Source: Patescibacteria group bacterium UBA918 (GTDB lineage Bacteria; Patescibacteriota; Minisyncoccia; Phycocordibacterales; UBA918). From it: a DNA stretch of 43,083 bases. The translations under genes were made by a program, and so were the position numbers. The stretch spans positions 30,836 through 73,918 of the forward strand of contig DBEA01000016.1 of the NCBI GenBank assembly GCA_002293845.1, read 5' to 3'. The notes beneath the pieces were generated by a model. It saw only the letters and a program-made list of their open reading frames with translations, made no database searches and was not told the DNA's origin. Numbering within the stretch: the first letter of the stretch is position 1; the number at the start of each line of letters is the position of its first letter. This document shows, in pieces, positions 16,017 to 24,125 of the stretch.

Positions 16017-17816
16017 ATGGGCATTTTCGATCTTTTAAAAAAAGGTGGTACCAAGCAAGAGGGTATTCTCGATACCGAAAGCGCTTTGATGACGCTCGAG
16101 GACGTAGTGGCTCCCTCGGCCGTCCGAGTCGACCCGCGTAGCATAAACATCAGCGGCATGAACGCCCGCGTGTTCTTTGCCGTGTCATATCCGCGCTATC
16201 TCAACGACGGCTGGCTCGAACCGATACTCGACCTCGAGAAAGAACTCGACGTCTCTATAGTGATACACCCGATCGACACCGCCGAAACTTTAAAGAAATT
16301 TCAAAAGAAAGTAGCCGAGGTCCAGAGTCAGATCAACGCCAATGAGGAGAAGGGGATGGTGCGCGATCCACAACTCGAGGCCGCTTACCGCAACCTCGAA
16401 GACCTACGTGACAAGCTCCAACAAGCGGAGGAGAAGCTCTTCGACGTCGGTCTCTACATCGCGGTCTATGGCGCCGACGAGGAATCCCTCAACAAGACCG
16501 AAGCGGAAGTGAAAGGCATATTGGACTCGCGTCTGGTATATCTAAAGCCGGCTCTGTTCCAGCAGGAACAGGGTCTCAGGAGCGTTCTACCGACCATGAC
16601 CGACGAGCTTATGGTGCACAGCAAGTTCAACTCGAGCCCGCTATCGAGTTTCTTCCCGTTCACTTCTTTCGACCTAACCTCGGACACCGGCATTTTATAC
16701 GGCATTAACCGCCATAACTCCAGTCTGGTCCTATTCGACCGTTTTTCGCTTACCAACTACAACTCGGTCACTTTCGCCACTTCGGGTGCCGGCAAATCCT
16801 ACACCACTAAGTTGGAGATCTTGCGTTCCTTGATGTTCGGTACCGAAGTCATCGTCATCGACCCGGAAAGGGAGTACGAATACTTGGCCGAAGCCACTGG
16901 CGGACGATTCTTCAACATTTCGCTCTCGAGCGCTCACCACATTAACCCTTTCGATCTGCCCGATCCGGAAGAGAATGAGGACCCTGAAGACCTACTACGT
17001 TCCCACATCATCGAACTGATCGGTCTGATGCGATTGATGCTCGGGGGATTGTCGCCCGAGGAAGAGACGATAATCGACCAAGCTCTACACGAAGTATACG
17101 CGCTCAAAGACATCAACGGCGACGCTTCCTGGAAGGGTATGGAATCGCCCCTTTTGACGGACTTCGAGATGGTACTGGCCGGCATGGATGGCAGCGACTC
17201 CTTGATCGCCAGGCTCCAAAAATACACCTCCGGCACTTGGTCGGGCTTCATGAACCAGCCCACCAACGTCGACATAAATCAAAAGTTCGTCGTTTTCTCG
17301 CTTCGCGACATGGAGGACGAACTTAAGACCGTGGCGATGTATATCATCATGAACCATATCTGGAACATGGTGCGCCGTCGACTACAAAAGCGCCTCATGG
17401 TCATCGACGAGGCCTGGTGGATGATGAAGAGCGAGGACACCGCCTCTTTCTTGTTCTCGCTGGCTAAACGGGGTCGTAAATATTACCTCGGCATCGCCAC
17501 CATCACTCAAGACGTGGATGACTTCCTTCGTTCTCCTTATGGCGTGCCGATGATCACCAACTCATCCCTGCAATTTCTGATGAAGCAGTCGCCGACATCG
17601 ATCGATCTCGTGCAACGCACTTTCAACCTGACGGACGAGGAGAAACTTCTACTTCTCGAGAGTAATGTGGGGGAGGGCATATTCTTCGTCGGTCTCAAGC
17701 ACGTGGCCATCAAGGTTATCGCCAGCTACACGGAGGATCAGATCATCACTTCCGATCCGCATCAGCTCCTACAGATCAAACAAGCGCGCGCCGAACTAAA
17801 GGCGGCGCAGGGGTAG
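16017..17816 (+). CDS. VirB4-family type IV secretion ATPase
   Basis: 599 aa. VirB4/TraC ATPases power pilus assembly and substrate transfer at the inner membrane. Seen: an N-terminal region with strands and a long coiled-coil-like helix at about residues 85-145, Walker A SGAGKSYTTK near residue 256, VIDPEREYEYL after it, Walker B LMVIDEAWWMM near 463, the RGRKYYLG segment and a sensor-like ITQDVDDF. The gene starts at ATG 16017, 5 nt after cassette 2, and is followed by a polytopic protein after 4 nt. No VirD4 coupling protein or relaxase occurs in the window, so the system may act in DNA uptake, adhesion or protein transfer rather than conjugation. Confidence 0.92.
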   Translation: MGIFDLLKKGGTKQEGILDTESALMTLEDVVAPSAVRVDPRSINISGMNARVFFAVSYPRYLNDGWLEPILDLEKELDVSIVIHPIDTAETLKKFQKKVAEVQSQINANEEKGMVRDPQLEAAYRNLEDLRDKLQQAEEKLFDVGLYIAVYGADEESLNKTEAEVKGILDSRLVYLKPALFQQEQGLRSVLPTMTDELMVHSKFNSSPLSSFFPFTSFDLTSDTGILYGINRHNSSLVLFDRFSLTNYNSVTFATSGAGKSYTTKLEILRSLMFGTEVIVIDPEREYEYLAEATGGRFFNISLSSAHHINPFDLPDPEENEDPEDLLRSHIIELIGLMRLMLGGLSPEEETIIDQALHEVYALKDINGDASWKGMESPLLTDFEMVLAGMDGSDSLIARLQKYTSGTWSGFMNQPTNVDINQKFVVFSLRDMEDELKTVAMYIIMNHIWNMVRRRLQKRLMVIDEAWWMMKSEDTASFLFSLAKRGRKYYLGIATITQDVDDFLRSPYGVPMITNSSLQFLMKQSPTSIDLVQRTFNLTDEEKLLLLESNVGEGIFFVGLKHVAIKVIASYTEDQIITSDPHQLLQIKQARAELKAAQG

Positions 17817-17820
17817 AATT

Positions 17821-18450
17821 ATGTCGAATCTAGCACGGAAAGTAGTCAAAAAGGTGAGCAGGCGAGCCGATGCGGCGCTAGAACGTCCCGAATTACTGCG
17901 CAGAGTCAGGGCTCGCGAGCGCCGGAGAGATCGGGAACGCAACCCGCTCACACCAGAGGAACGCTCGATTCAACAAGCGAACGCTCGAAGACTTACCGGC
18001 GGCACTAGAGGACTGATCCGCCTCGCTCGGGGCAAAGGTCCGGCCAGTGCCTCTTTAATAATGGTAGCCACCGCTTCATGGGCCATCATCGCCGGCACAG
18101 CTTTTTTATGGCCGGTCCAAGCGATCATGGCTGTTGTATCGATCGGCACACTGGGTACCTTGCTGGTCTTGGACACGGAATGGGTCGGGTATCTCGATCT
18201 GTTCGGCTGGGTCTCTAGTTGGGGACAGGAAATGTTTTTTATCTCCCTCATTATCGTCTTCATCATCGGCTTTTTAGTGATGCTGACGGCTATATCCGTT
18301 TACACCATCAGGGGAGTCAGTATCGGCCAAAACCTCAGTATATTTGTCATGGCGATTTGTTTAGCCCTGTACGCGGTGCCAGTCGCAAATCTATTTCCTT
18401 GGATGTGGTTGTGGTGCTTCTACGTGGTGAAAAGCCAAGCGGACAGGTGA
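17821..18450 (+). CDS. Polytopic membrane protein of the secretion cluster
   Basis: 209 aa. Strongly basic N-terminal 75 residues (many Arg, RRRDRERN) then four to five membrane segments (about 77-97, 99-118, 138-160, 171-203). No family recognised. The basic cytosolic tail could contact nucleic acid or the VirB4 ATPase; this is inference. It begins 4 nt after virB4 with GGGGT as a possible ribosome-binding site, so it belongs to the same operon. Confidence 0.78.
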   Translation: MSNLARKVVKKVSRRADAALERPELLRRVRARERRRDRERNPLTPEERSIQQANARRLTGGTRGLIRLARGKGPASASLIMVATASWAIIAGTAFLWPVQAIMAVVSIGTLGTLLVLDTEWVGYLDLFGWVSSWGQEMFFISLIIVFIIGFLVMLTAISVYTIRGVSIGQNLSIFVMAICLALYAVPVANLFPWMWLWCFYVVKSQADR

Positions 18451-18460
18451 CGAGTTGCGT

Positions 18461-18466
18461 TATACT
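18461..18466 (+). promoter_or_regulatory. TATACT -10 element before the gene at 18475
   Basis: TATACT ends 8 nt before ATG 18475 with no ribosome-binding site in the remaining spacer; predicts a leaderless internal transcript. Confidence 0.5.
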
Positions 18467-18474
18467 TTAGGGAC

Positions 18475-19209
18475 ATGAACAGTTCGATCAAATCGACCGT
18501 CTTTCTGGGGTTTTGGCTGTTGCCCAGCATCGCGGCCGCGCAAATGTTTGCGCCTATCACAAGCATGCTCACCACCGCGAACGAAGCTCCCACACCTTCC
18601 GGATCCGTCGACGTAGTGATCGAGGGACAGACCTACAAACCCTCTTTCTACTCAGGTCGCGCCGAGCCCACTACCGGTAATGTTATTAGATTAGTGGCCA
18701 TACCAGCCGGACGAGACCCTCAAGACTTCACCTACCAATGGACGGTGAATGGTAACGGCATCGCGGCAACCGGGCCAGTGGCCACTTTCTCAGACCTGTT
18801 CAGTACCAAACTGCGCGTCTCAGTGAACGTGGTCGATAATGACGGCGCCTTGTGGGCACGGAAAGACGAGATGATAACTCTATCAAAGCCACAGGTAGTA
18901 TTCTACGAAGAGAATGTGCTTAGGGGTCACGGTTCGCGCGCCATAGTCGACAGCCACACCCTGATCGGGGAAGAGGGAGTGATCCGTGCCGAACCATACT
19001 TTATCGGCCTGCAAGCCGATCCCGCTTCGTATCGCACCGCATGGAAAGTAAGCGGTGGCCCAGTCGATTCCGGCGGCGATTGGCGCGAACTTTTGTTACA
19101 ACGACCACAAAGTCCGCTCTCCAACTACCGGATCGAATTTTCCGCTCGCAACAATGACAACCTCGCGGAAGTTATCAGCGGGGGTTTCGACCTCAACTTC
19201 GGCCTATGA
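18475..19209 (+). CDS. Secreted Ig/PKD-like protein next to the pilin-like gene
   Basis: 244 aa. Signal peptide (residues 1-23, ending IAAAQ), then an all-beta extracellular protein: a first domain with FTYQWTVNG and VSVNVVDNDG resembles PKD/immunoglobulin-like folds, and a second has TAWKVSGG. No catalytic motifs. It overlaps the next gene by 4 nt (ATGA), so its product is probably made with, and may be part of, the pilus-like structure or an adhesin. The fold is a visual guess. Confidence 0.72.
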   Translation: MNSSIKSTVFLGFWLLPSIAAAQMFAPITSMLTTANEAPTPSGSVDVVIEGQTYKPSFYSGRAEPTTGNVIRLVAIPAGRDPQDFTYQWTVNGNGIAATGPVATFSDLFSTKLRVSVNVVDNDGALWARKDEMITLSKPQVVFYEENVLRGHGSRAIVDSHTLIGEEGVIRAEPYFIGLQADPASYRTAWKVSGGPVDSGGDWRELLLQRPQSPLSNYRIEFSARNNDNLAEVISGGFDLNFGL

Positions 19210-19706
19210 AATACTTAATCCTTATACCCGTCACCATTTGCTTGCCACTACTGGCACATGCCGAGTTCGAGCCTTTTCAGACCTTGCCAGGACTACAAAA
19301 CGCCGGCAGTTTGACCACCCAGCAGTACATCAACGCGCTTTACGTCATCGCCATCGCGGCCGCGTCCATACTGGCGGTCTTTAAGCTTATGTGGGCGGGG
19401 GTGCAGTACATGCTGTCGGATGTCGTTACTAGCAAACAAAAGGCTAAAGGTGATATTCAAGGTGCTCTTCTTGGTCTCTTGATTATCCTGGCGGCTGTCA
19501 CCATTTTGAACACTATTAATCCAAATCTCACGCAGATTAATTTTTTGCGAAATGCCGCTCCTGTTAATCCAGTACAAGGCAGCAATACAACACCGGAGGA
19601 AAATATAGTTAACGTCGTAGAAACTGAAATTGACTGTGGGGAAGAATTACGTTCATGCGGGGCGACAGATGAATCTGGAATGAATAATTGCACTTGTATC
19701 GACTAA
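19206..19706 (+). CDS. Pilin-like (VirB2/TrbC-type) membrane protein
   Basis: 166 aa. Signal peptide (residues 1-19, ending AHA), then two hydrophobic segments (about 44-66 and 88-110) separated by a short basic loop (SKQKAKGD), the VirB2/TrbC-type T4SS pilin layout common in Patescibacteria clusters. An extra C-terminal tail after residue 115 has four cysteines in CGEELRSCG and NNCTC, unlike small VirB2 pilins. From about 19440 the DNA becomes more AT-rich, so the second half may have a separate history. Overlaps the previous gene by 4 nt. Confidence 0.72.
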   Translation: MKYLILIPVTICLPLLAHAEFEPFQTLPGLQNAGSLTTQQYINALYVIAIAAASILAVFKLMWAGVQYMLSDVVTSKQKAKGDIQGALLGLLIILAAVTILNTINPNLTQINFLRNAAPVNPVQGSNTTPEENIVNVVETEIDCGEELRSCGATDESGMNNCTCID

Positions 19707-19707
19707 A

Positions 19708-20970
19708 ATGAAACGAACATTATTTATCATCATAGGAGGGGCGGCCTTGTTCCTGATATTTTCTTTATGGCTCTACTTGCTCCTTTTTGGGACACCGCGC
19801 TCGGTAAGTGAGGTGGTTGGCGATTTTGGTTTTGGTGATGTGACCGTCACCCCTATAAGTCCCGCCGAAACATCCACCGACGACACCACGCGGCAAATCG
19901 ATCTTTCGACTGCCGGTACGCTATATCAACTAACATCCAAACCAGTCGCTGGTTTTGCTATCACGGCTACTGAAGACGGGCTTCGTGTGCTCTACGCTGA
20001 ACGCGGCACCGGTCACGTGTATCAGATTGATGTTGTCACCGGCGAAGAAACCAGGTTGTCACAAAAGACATTGGTAGCCGTCAACCGGGCCTTCTTCGCT
20101 CCAGACGGTAGTGCCGTAGTACTGGTAGGGGAGACAACCGTTGGTTCAGTCGCGCACTTGGAAGAGTTGACTACCGATAGCCTAACGCACAATTTCCCAG
20201 AGAATGCTGACAACATTGCATTCACTGACAACCGAGAGGTTCGTTACACCGTCACGAGCCAGAACGGCACCGCCGGTTATGTCTATGACTTGGAGGCGGC
20301 CGCGACTGCCCAATTATTCGCTACCCCCCTACGAGACGTGCAGGTAACCTGGAACACGGACGAGCCTTTGATATACCCTCGCACCGCCCCAACCTTGCGC
20401 GGTCGGCTCTATAGTGTTTCGGGCAGTAGTAACTTAATGCCCACCGGTACGGCCGGGGTTTCTTTCAGTGCTCTCGCCAGTCCTGTTTTCTTGGGTTTAA
20501 AAATTGAAACGTACACGCATCCTAAAAGTGGAAACTTAGTCTCTTATGCCAGCCTTGGCGATGCTGAAACCATTACTCTGGGCACCACCGCCTTGCCGGA
20601 AAAATGTGCCTTCGACCCAAGCTCAATGGTGTTGATCTGGTGCGCGTCGCCGGTTGGGCTAATGACACCAAAAAGCCAAGCCGATTGGTACAAGGGGCTA
20701 ACGAGCTTCACGGACTCTTTGTGGCGCATCGACCTAACCAATAACGGCACGGCTACGGAGGTCGATAACCTCACCAAGACCAGTGGCCGACAGGTTGACG
20801 TCACGGATCTCCAAATTGACGCCACTGGTAGCACTCTCTTGTTTAAAAATAAAAACGATGACACCCTTTGGCTTAAGCGCCTATCACAACCAACATCGCC
20901 AGACCTAAACGCGGCGACGGATGAAGAACTCTTGGGCGATGGCGAAGAGGTTACTGACGGTGAAATATAG
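19708..20970 (+). CDS. Membrane-tethered protein with propeller-like repeats
   Basis: 420 aa. One N-terminal membrane segment (residues 5-27), then about 340 residues of repeating strand pairs with phrases such as AEDG/APDGSAVVLVG and TGSTLLFKNKNDDTLWL that recall TolB or WD40-type propeller blades, then an acidic C-terminus. No enzyme motif. Proteins of this kind are frequent near Patescibacteria pilus genes; a scaffold or binding role outside the cell is inferred. It starts 1 nt after the pilin-like gene. Its last 66 nt overlap the 3' end of yidC on the other strand. Confidence 0.72.
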   Translation: MKRTLFIIIGGAALFLIFSLWLYLLLFGTPRSVSEVVGDFGFGDVTVTPISPAETSTDDTTRQIDLSTAGTLYQLTSKPVAGFAITATEDGLRVLYAERGTGHVYQIDVVTGEETRLSQKTLVAVNRAFFAPDGSAVVLVGETTVGSVAHLEELTTDSLTHNFPENADNIAFTDNREVRYTVTSQNGTAGYVYDLEAAATAQLFATPLRDVQVTWNTDEPLIYPRTAPTLRGRLYSVSGSSNLMPTGTAGVSFSALASPVFLGLKIETYTHPKSGNLVSYASLGDAETITLGTTALPEKCAFDPSSMVLIWCASPVGLMTPKSQADWYKGLTSFTDSLWRIDLTNNGTATEVDNLTKTSGRQVDVTDLQIDATGSTLLFKNKNDDTLWLKRLSQPTSPDLNAATDEELLGDGEEVTDGEI

Positions 20971-21627
20971 GGCCACCGAGGCGGACAGGGTATAGGCAAT
21001 AAAACCAATCATAACCGGGAGTACGTACCGCATGTTGAGATGCATACTGCGCGCAAAGTCGTCCTTCATACTGGACGGTCCATCCTTCTTCGGCGGCAAG
21101 GCAGGTAGCGAGATCTGGGCTTGAACGAACTGTGTCACGCCGGCCAATATCGCTAGCGGCAGACTCTTGGCGGCAATGTCGACGAACCCGAGGAATATCA
21201 TGTCGGCGGTTTCGGGAGTGGGAATGAACGAATATAACAAATCGGCATTGATGCCGGGAAGCGGCACGCCACCGCCTCGGGCCACAGAGAAGTACAAAGC
21301 GATGACGATCGGTATCTGTAGGAACATCAGGAAGATCCCTGAAAAAGGATTGATACCGGCCTCGCGATAAATTTCCATTGTGGCGCGCGCCAGCGCTTCG
21401 CGGTCGTCCTTATGTTTTTCGCGGATATCGTTCAATTTCGGCTCCACTTCCTTCATCATCTTTTGCATCCTCGATGCCTTGATCGATAGCGGCAAAAGCA
21501 CGAATTTTACCAAAATGGTTATAGCGACGATCGCCAGACCGACGTCGCTTCCAGGAATAATGTCGATAAAAAAGACGAGACCGTTGTAGATCGGATCGAA
21601 GAAGAAAGTGTGCCACACGTAGCTCAT
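20905..21627 (-). CDS. yidC: Membrane protein insertase YidC/Oxa1
   Basis: 240 aa, the short Gram-positive-like form without the large periplasmic domain. Inserts membrane proteins with or without Sec. Seen: membrane segments at about residues 25-45, 95-115 (after FSGIFLMFLQIPIVIALYF), 140-170 and 200-225, and the basic KASRMQKMM loop with a coiled, charged stretch. It follows rnpA by 5 nt in the conserved rpmH-rnpA-yidC order. The last 22 codons overlap the propeller-like gene on the opposite strand, and the protein ends FIRRRV. Confidence 0.94.
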   Translation of the reverse strand: MSYVWHTFFFDPIYNGLVFFIDIIPGSDVGLAIVAITILVKFVLLPLSIKASRMQKMMKEVEPKLNDIREKHKDDREALARATMEIYREAGINPFSGIFLMFLQIPIVIALYFSVARGGGVPLPGINADLLYSFIPTPETADMIFLGFVDIAAKSLPLAILAGVTQFVQAQISLPALPPKKDGPSSMKDDFARSMHLNMRYVLPVMIGFIAYTLSASVALYFTVSNLFAIAQEFFIRRRV

Positions 21628-21645
21628 AGGTTTTAGTTTTTAGCT
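21628..21645. repeat. Short TTTTAG repeat at the rnpA/yidC junction
   Basis: TTTTAGTTTTTAGCTGGTAG spans the 5-nt gap and the 3' end of rnpA; on the minus strand it reads CTAAAAACTAAAA, the same words found in cassette 2 arms. It supplies the TAA stop of rnpA. Possibly a remnant of the same repeat family. Confidence 0.4.
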
Positions 21646-21962
21646 GGTAGTACCATCGATCGCTCCAAACATGCTTTCAAATCAGCAAACTTCGCTCCCG
21701 CGGCGGCGGGCCTTGTCAGGATAATATACACGCCCTTGAGATCTCGGTCACGCGAAAGGCGATAGAGGATATTGTAAATACGACGACGCAGTCGATTGCG
21801 GTCGACCGCGCGCTTGTGAACCTTCTTGCCGACCACGACAGCGCCATGGAACGAGTCGGACTCCTGGAATACCAGGGTGAAAAGTGTCTCATGACGCCGG
21901 CGGCCGGTAGCAAAAAAGCGATCGAACTCCTTTTTGGTCAATCGCTCTTTTTTCTTCAACAT
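21633..21962 (-). CDS. rnpA: Ribonuclease P protein component
   Basis: 109 aa. Basic protein that binds the RNase P RNA and helps recognise pre-tRNA leaders. Seen: opening LKKKERLTKKEFDRFF, the RNR-type motif VDRNRLRRRI, and a short C-terminal helix. The order rpmH, rnpA, yidC confirms the call. The start ATG at 21962 gives the usual N-terminus. Upstream lies the inverted repeat region that separates it from rpmH by 90 nt, whereas these genes are normally close. Confidence 0.93.
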   Translation of the reverse strand: MLKKKERLTKKEFDRFFATGRRRHETLFTLVFQESDSFHGAVVVGKKVHKRAVDRNRLRRRIYNILYRLSRDRDLKGVYIILTRPAAAGAKFADLKACLERSMVLPAKN

Positions 21963-22062
21963 AATTTTAGAAAGTAGTGATTAGAAAGCGGTAAGTAGTA
22001 TAACGACAACCGCGCAAATGGCGAGTCGCCGCCCACTTTCTAATTCTACCGACTACTTACTA
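21963..22062. repeat. ORF-less inverted repeat between rpmH and rnpA
   Basis: AAAGTAGT-ga-TTAGAAAG at 21971-21988 recurs inverted as TAAGTAGT-(8 nt)-TTAGAAAG at 22059-22036 (minus strand). The arms begin at the TAG stop of rpmH and end 8 nt before rnpA; the middle holds a small GC-rich palindrome (GGCGACTCGCC at 22022-22032). It looks like a gene-free relative of the two four-helix-bundle cassettes. Confidence 0.6.
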
Positions 22063-22202
22063 GGGCGCACGGCCAGCTGAGCGCGACCCTTGCGACGACG
22101 AGCCTTGAGAACATTGGTGCCCTTAGGGCTGTTCTTGCGGGCCAAAAAGCCGTGAGTGGTCATGCGCTTCTTTTTGCTCGGTTGATAGGTTCTTTTTGGC
22201 AT
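22053..22202 (-). CDS. rpmH: 50S ribosomal protein L34
   Basis: 49 aa, too short for many ORF lists. The family is unmistakable: KRTYQPSKKKR, HGFLARK, and the basic LKARRRKGRAQL helix. Part of the large ribosomal subunit near the exit tunnel. It is the first gene of the rpmH-rnpA-yidC operon, divergent from dnaA, as in most bacteria. It ends RPSK with codons AGT AAG TAG, which also form the first bases of the repeat at 21963-22062; the terminal two residues could be native or repeat-derived. Confidence 0.95.
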   Translation of the reverse strand: MPKRTYQPSKKKRMTTHGFLARKNSPKGTNVLKARRRKGRAQLAVRPSK

Positions 22203-22427
22203 ATCGAAATTAAAATGTTTCGACAACTATACACCATTTCGAGCCTTTGTCCACCCAACGACGACTCTCATGTGGTGCCGAACACCAGACACGATACTTG
22301 GTCGTTATTGGAAGTCGACATTGTTAAAAGAAAAAAATGTTGCTGAATTGTCGAAAAGTATGCCGATCGGTTTACAGTATCGGAGTCCGGAGTATAATTC
22401 TCTCTACTTGCAGTAGAAATAGGTGTT
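22203..22427. promoter_or_regulatory. Divergent rpmH/dnaA regulatory region with dnaA promoter
   Basis: TTTACA at 22371-22376, a 16-nt spacer and TATAAT at 22393-22398 form a full sigma70-type promoter, one of few with a -35 box here. The dnaA leader is about 23 nt with AGG at 22421-22423 as a weak ribosome-binding site. A TTGTCCACC at 22246-22254 is a partial DnaA box (7 of 9) that could allow autoregulation. Nothing else is supported. Confidence 0.65.
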
Positions 22428-23807
22428 ATGTCTCAAACCTCTCCATCGATCATCAATAACATCCTACAGACGGAACAGGTGGACACCAAAAAATTATGGG
22501 ACGATGCTTTGGTGGCCATAGAGCTAGGAATAACCCCCGCGAACTTCAAGACATGGTTCCGCGACACTCGTATCGTGTCGCTAGAGGACGGAACTGTGAC
22601 TTTGGGAGTGCCTAGTGTTTTCGTGCGCGACTGGCTTCAAGACAAATTTCAATCGATGATACTGCGTGTACTGCGAGAAAACACTCCCCACGTACGTAAC
22701 ATCGAATACGCTGTAGTCGCCAGAACCGAGAAAAAGCAAGAGAACCGCACCCAAAGCGTCAACGCCGCCCTACCACTCGAAGAATACTACATAAACAAGA
22801 GCGACAACCTGAATCCCCGATATACGTTCGACACGTTCGTGATCGGCCCTTTCAATGCCTTGGCCCACGCCGCGGCCAAGACAGTGAGTGAAAAACCCGG
22901 CATTACTTACAATCCACTGTTCATCTATGGAAAGACCGGCCACGGCAAGACGCACCTGATTCAGGCGGTGGGAAACCAACTCAAAAAAACCGGGAAAAAA
23001 GTGTTTTATGCGACCGCTGAACGCTTCACTGTCGACTACTTCAACTCTTTGCAGAACGGCACCGCCAATAGTTTTAAGGACAAATATCGTCAGTACGACG
23101 TGTTAGTGATGGACGATGTACAATTCCTCAATAGTAAAGAAAAAACCCAAGAGGAGTTATTCCACCTGTTCAACACCCTACACGACAACAATAAACAAAT
23201 AGTGTTTTCGAGTGATATCCATCCCGCGCTCCTATCCGGTATGGAGGAACGTTTACGTTCACGTTTCGCGGCCGGCATGATAGTGGACATACCGGCACCA
23301 GACCAAGAGTCTAGAGCGGCCATCCTGAGGGCTAAAGCCGCCCAAAACCACCTCACTTTGAGCGAGGATGTTATTCAACATTTGGCGGAGTCGATCAATG
23401 GCAACATTAGGGAATTGGAAGGTGCTTTAAACTCGATAATGTGCCAATCACAACTACTAGGCAGGATACTGCCGCTCGAGGAGGTGAAGGATATAATCAA
23501 AAACAGCGCCCGACCAAGAAGAAGTATGGCCATAGACGATGTGGTGGAAAAGGTAGCCAACTTTTTCAACATCGAACCTGCCTCTATTTATGAAAAGACG
23601 AGACGCAAAGAGGTGGTGAAGCCGAGGCAGCTCATAATGTATATCTTAAGGGAAGACTTTGCTGTGTCTTATCCGACGATCGGACAAAAACTAGGCGGCC
23701 GCGACCACACCACCGTTATCCATTCGTGTGAAAAGATCAAGAACGAATTAAAAAATGGCGGGGAACTGGAAGAGGAGGTGACCCAAATACGCGCCCTATT
23801 AAAGTGA
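22428..23807 (+). CDS. dnaA: Chromosomal replication initiator DnaA
   Basis: 459 aa, usual length. Binds DnaA boxes at oriC and opens the DNA. Domain I (residues 15-100: WDDALVAIELGITPANFKTWF), a short linker, the AAA+ domain III with Walker A YGKTGHGKTHL near 170 and Walker B LVMDDVQFL near 227, then domain IV with the double-stranded DNA-binding signature GGRDHTTVIHS near 425. The position next to rpmH and dnaN is the classical origin arrangement. It has its own strong promoter, probably autoregulated, and ends at a perfect palindrome. Confidence 0.97.
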   Translation: MSQTSPSIINNILQTEQVDTKKLWDDALVAIELGITPANFKTWFRDTRIVSLEDGTVTLGVPSVFVRDWLQDKFQSMILRVLRENTPHVRNIEYAVVARTEKKQENRTQSVNAALPLEEYYINKSDNLNPRYTFDTFVIGPFNALAHAAAKTVSEKPGITYNPLFIYGKTGHGKTHLIQAVGNQLKKTGKKVFYATAERFTVDYFNSLQNGTANSFKDKYRQYDVLVMDDVQFLNSKEKTQEELFHLFNTLHDNNKQIVFSSDIHPALLSGMEERLRSRFAAGMIVDIPAPDQESRAAILRAKAAQNHLTLSEDVIQHLAESINGNIRELEGALNSIMCQSQLLGRILPLEEVKDIIKNSARPRRSMAIDDVVEKVANFFNIEPASIYEKTRRKEVVKPRQLIMYILREDFAVSYPTIGQKLGGRDHTTVIHSCEKIKNELKNGGELEEEVTQIRALLK

Positions 23808-23821
23808 GCATTGGCGCCCTT

Positions 23822-23853
23822 AAGCAAAACCGGTCCATGGACCGGTTTTGCTT
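23822..23853. terminator. Perfect 32-nt palindrome after dnaA
   Basis: AAGCAAAACCGGTCCA followed directly by its exact complement, beginning 14 nt after the dnaA stop. As RNA it is a strong hairpin with GGTTTTGCTTT trailing, usable as a terminator in either direction. Confidence 0.75.
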
Positions 23854-23876
23854 TATGTTGATAATTATGTTGATAA
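23853..23876 (+). repeat. Tandem 12-bp repeat in oriC
   Basis: TTATGTTGATAA occurs twice in direct tandem with no spacer. Each copy contains TGTTGATAA, the complement of DnaA-box-like TTATCAACA. Confidence 0.8.
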
Positions 23877-24119
23877 ACCACCAACAATACCTGCTGTGGT
23901 TGTGACCTTCATATGGATAAATCGGTCCTAGAACGGGTTTTGTCTTGGTATTTACGCCATGAGTTCGGACATACCCATATTTATCCAGGGTCAACGATAG
24001 TGATCGTTGGTTATTTTGTCCATATTTATGAGCATATTATTCAGTTCTCAACATTTCCACACCCCTAATAATAAGGGTGTAAAAAAGATCGTTGGGCGAC
24101 AATCCACAGGGTGGTGGGT

Positions 24120-24125
24120 TATAAT
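24120..24125 (+). promoter_or_regulatory. TATAAT -10 element predicting a leaderless dnaN mRNA
   Basis: Perfect TATAAT ending 7 nt before ATG 24133, so transcription should begin at the start codon. No ribosome-binding site lies between. Confidence 0.65.

Noticed and set aside
14981..17816. virB4 split in two by cassette 2
   Set aside because: The 599-aa ATPase has its own N-terminal region and start, and the 212-aa protein resembles a separately encoded TraC N-terminal domain, so two genes rather than a disrupted one.
23853..23876. CRISPR-like repeats
   Set aside because: Only two 12-bp copies in direct tandem without spacers; explained better as DnaA-box repeats. No other array-like pattern was seen.
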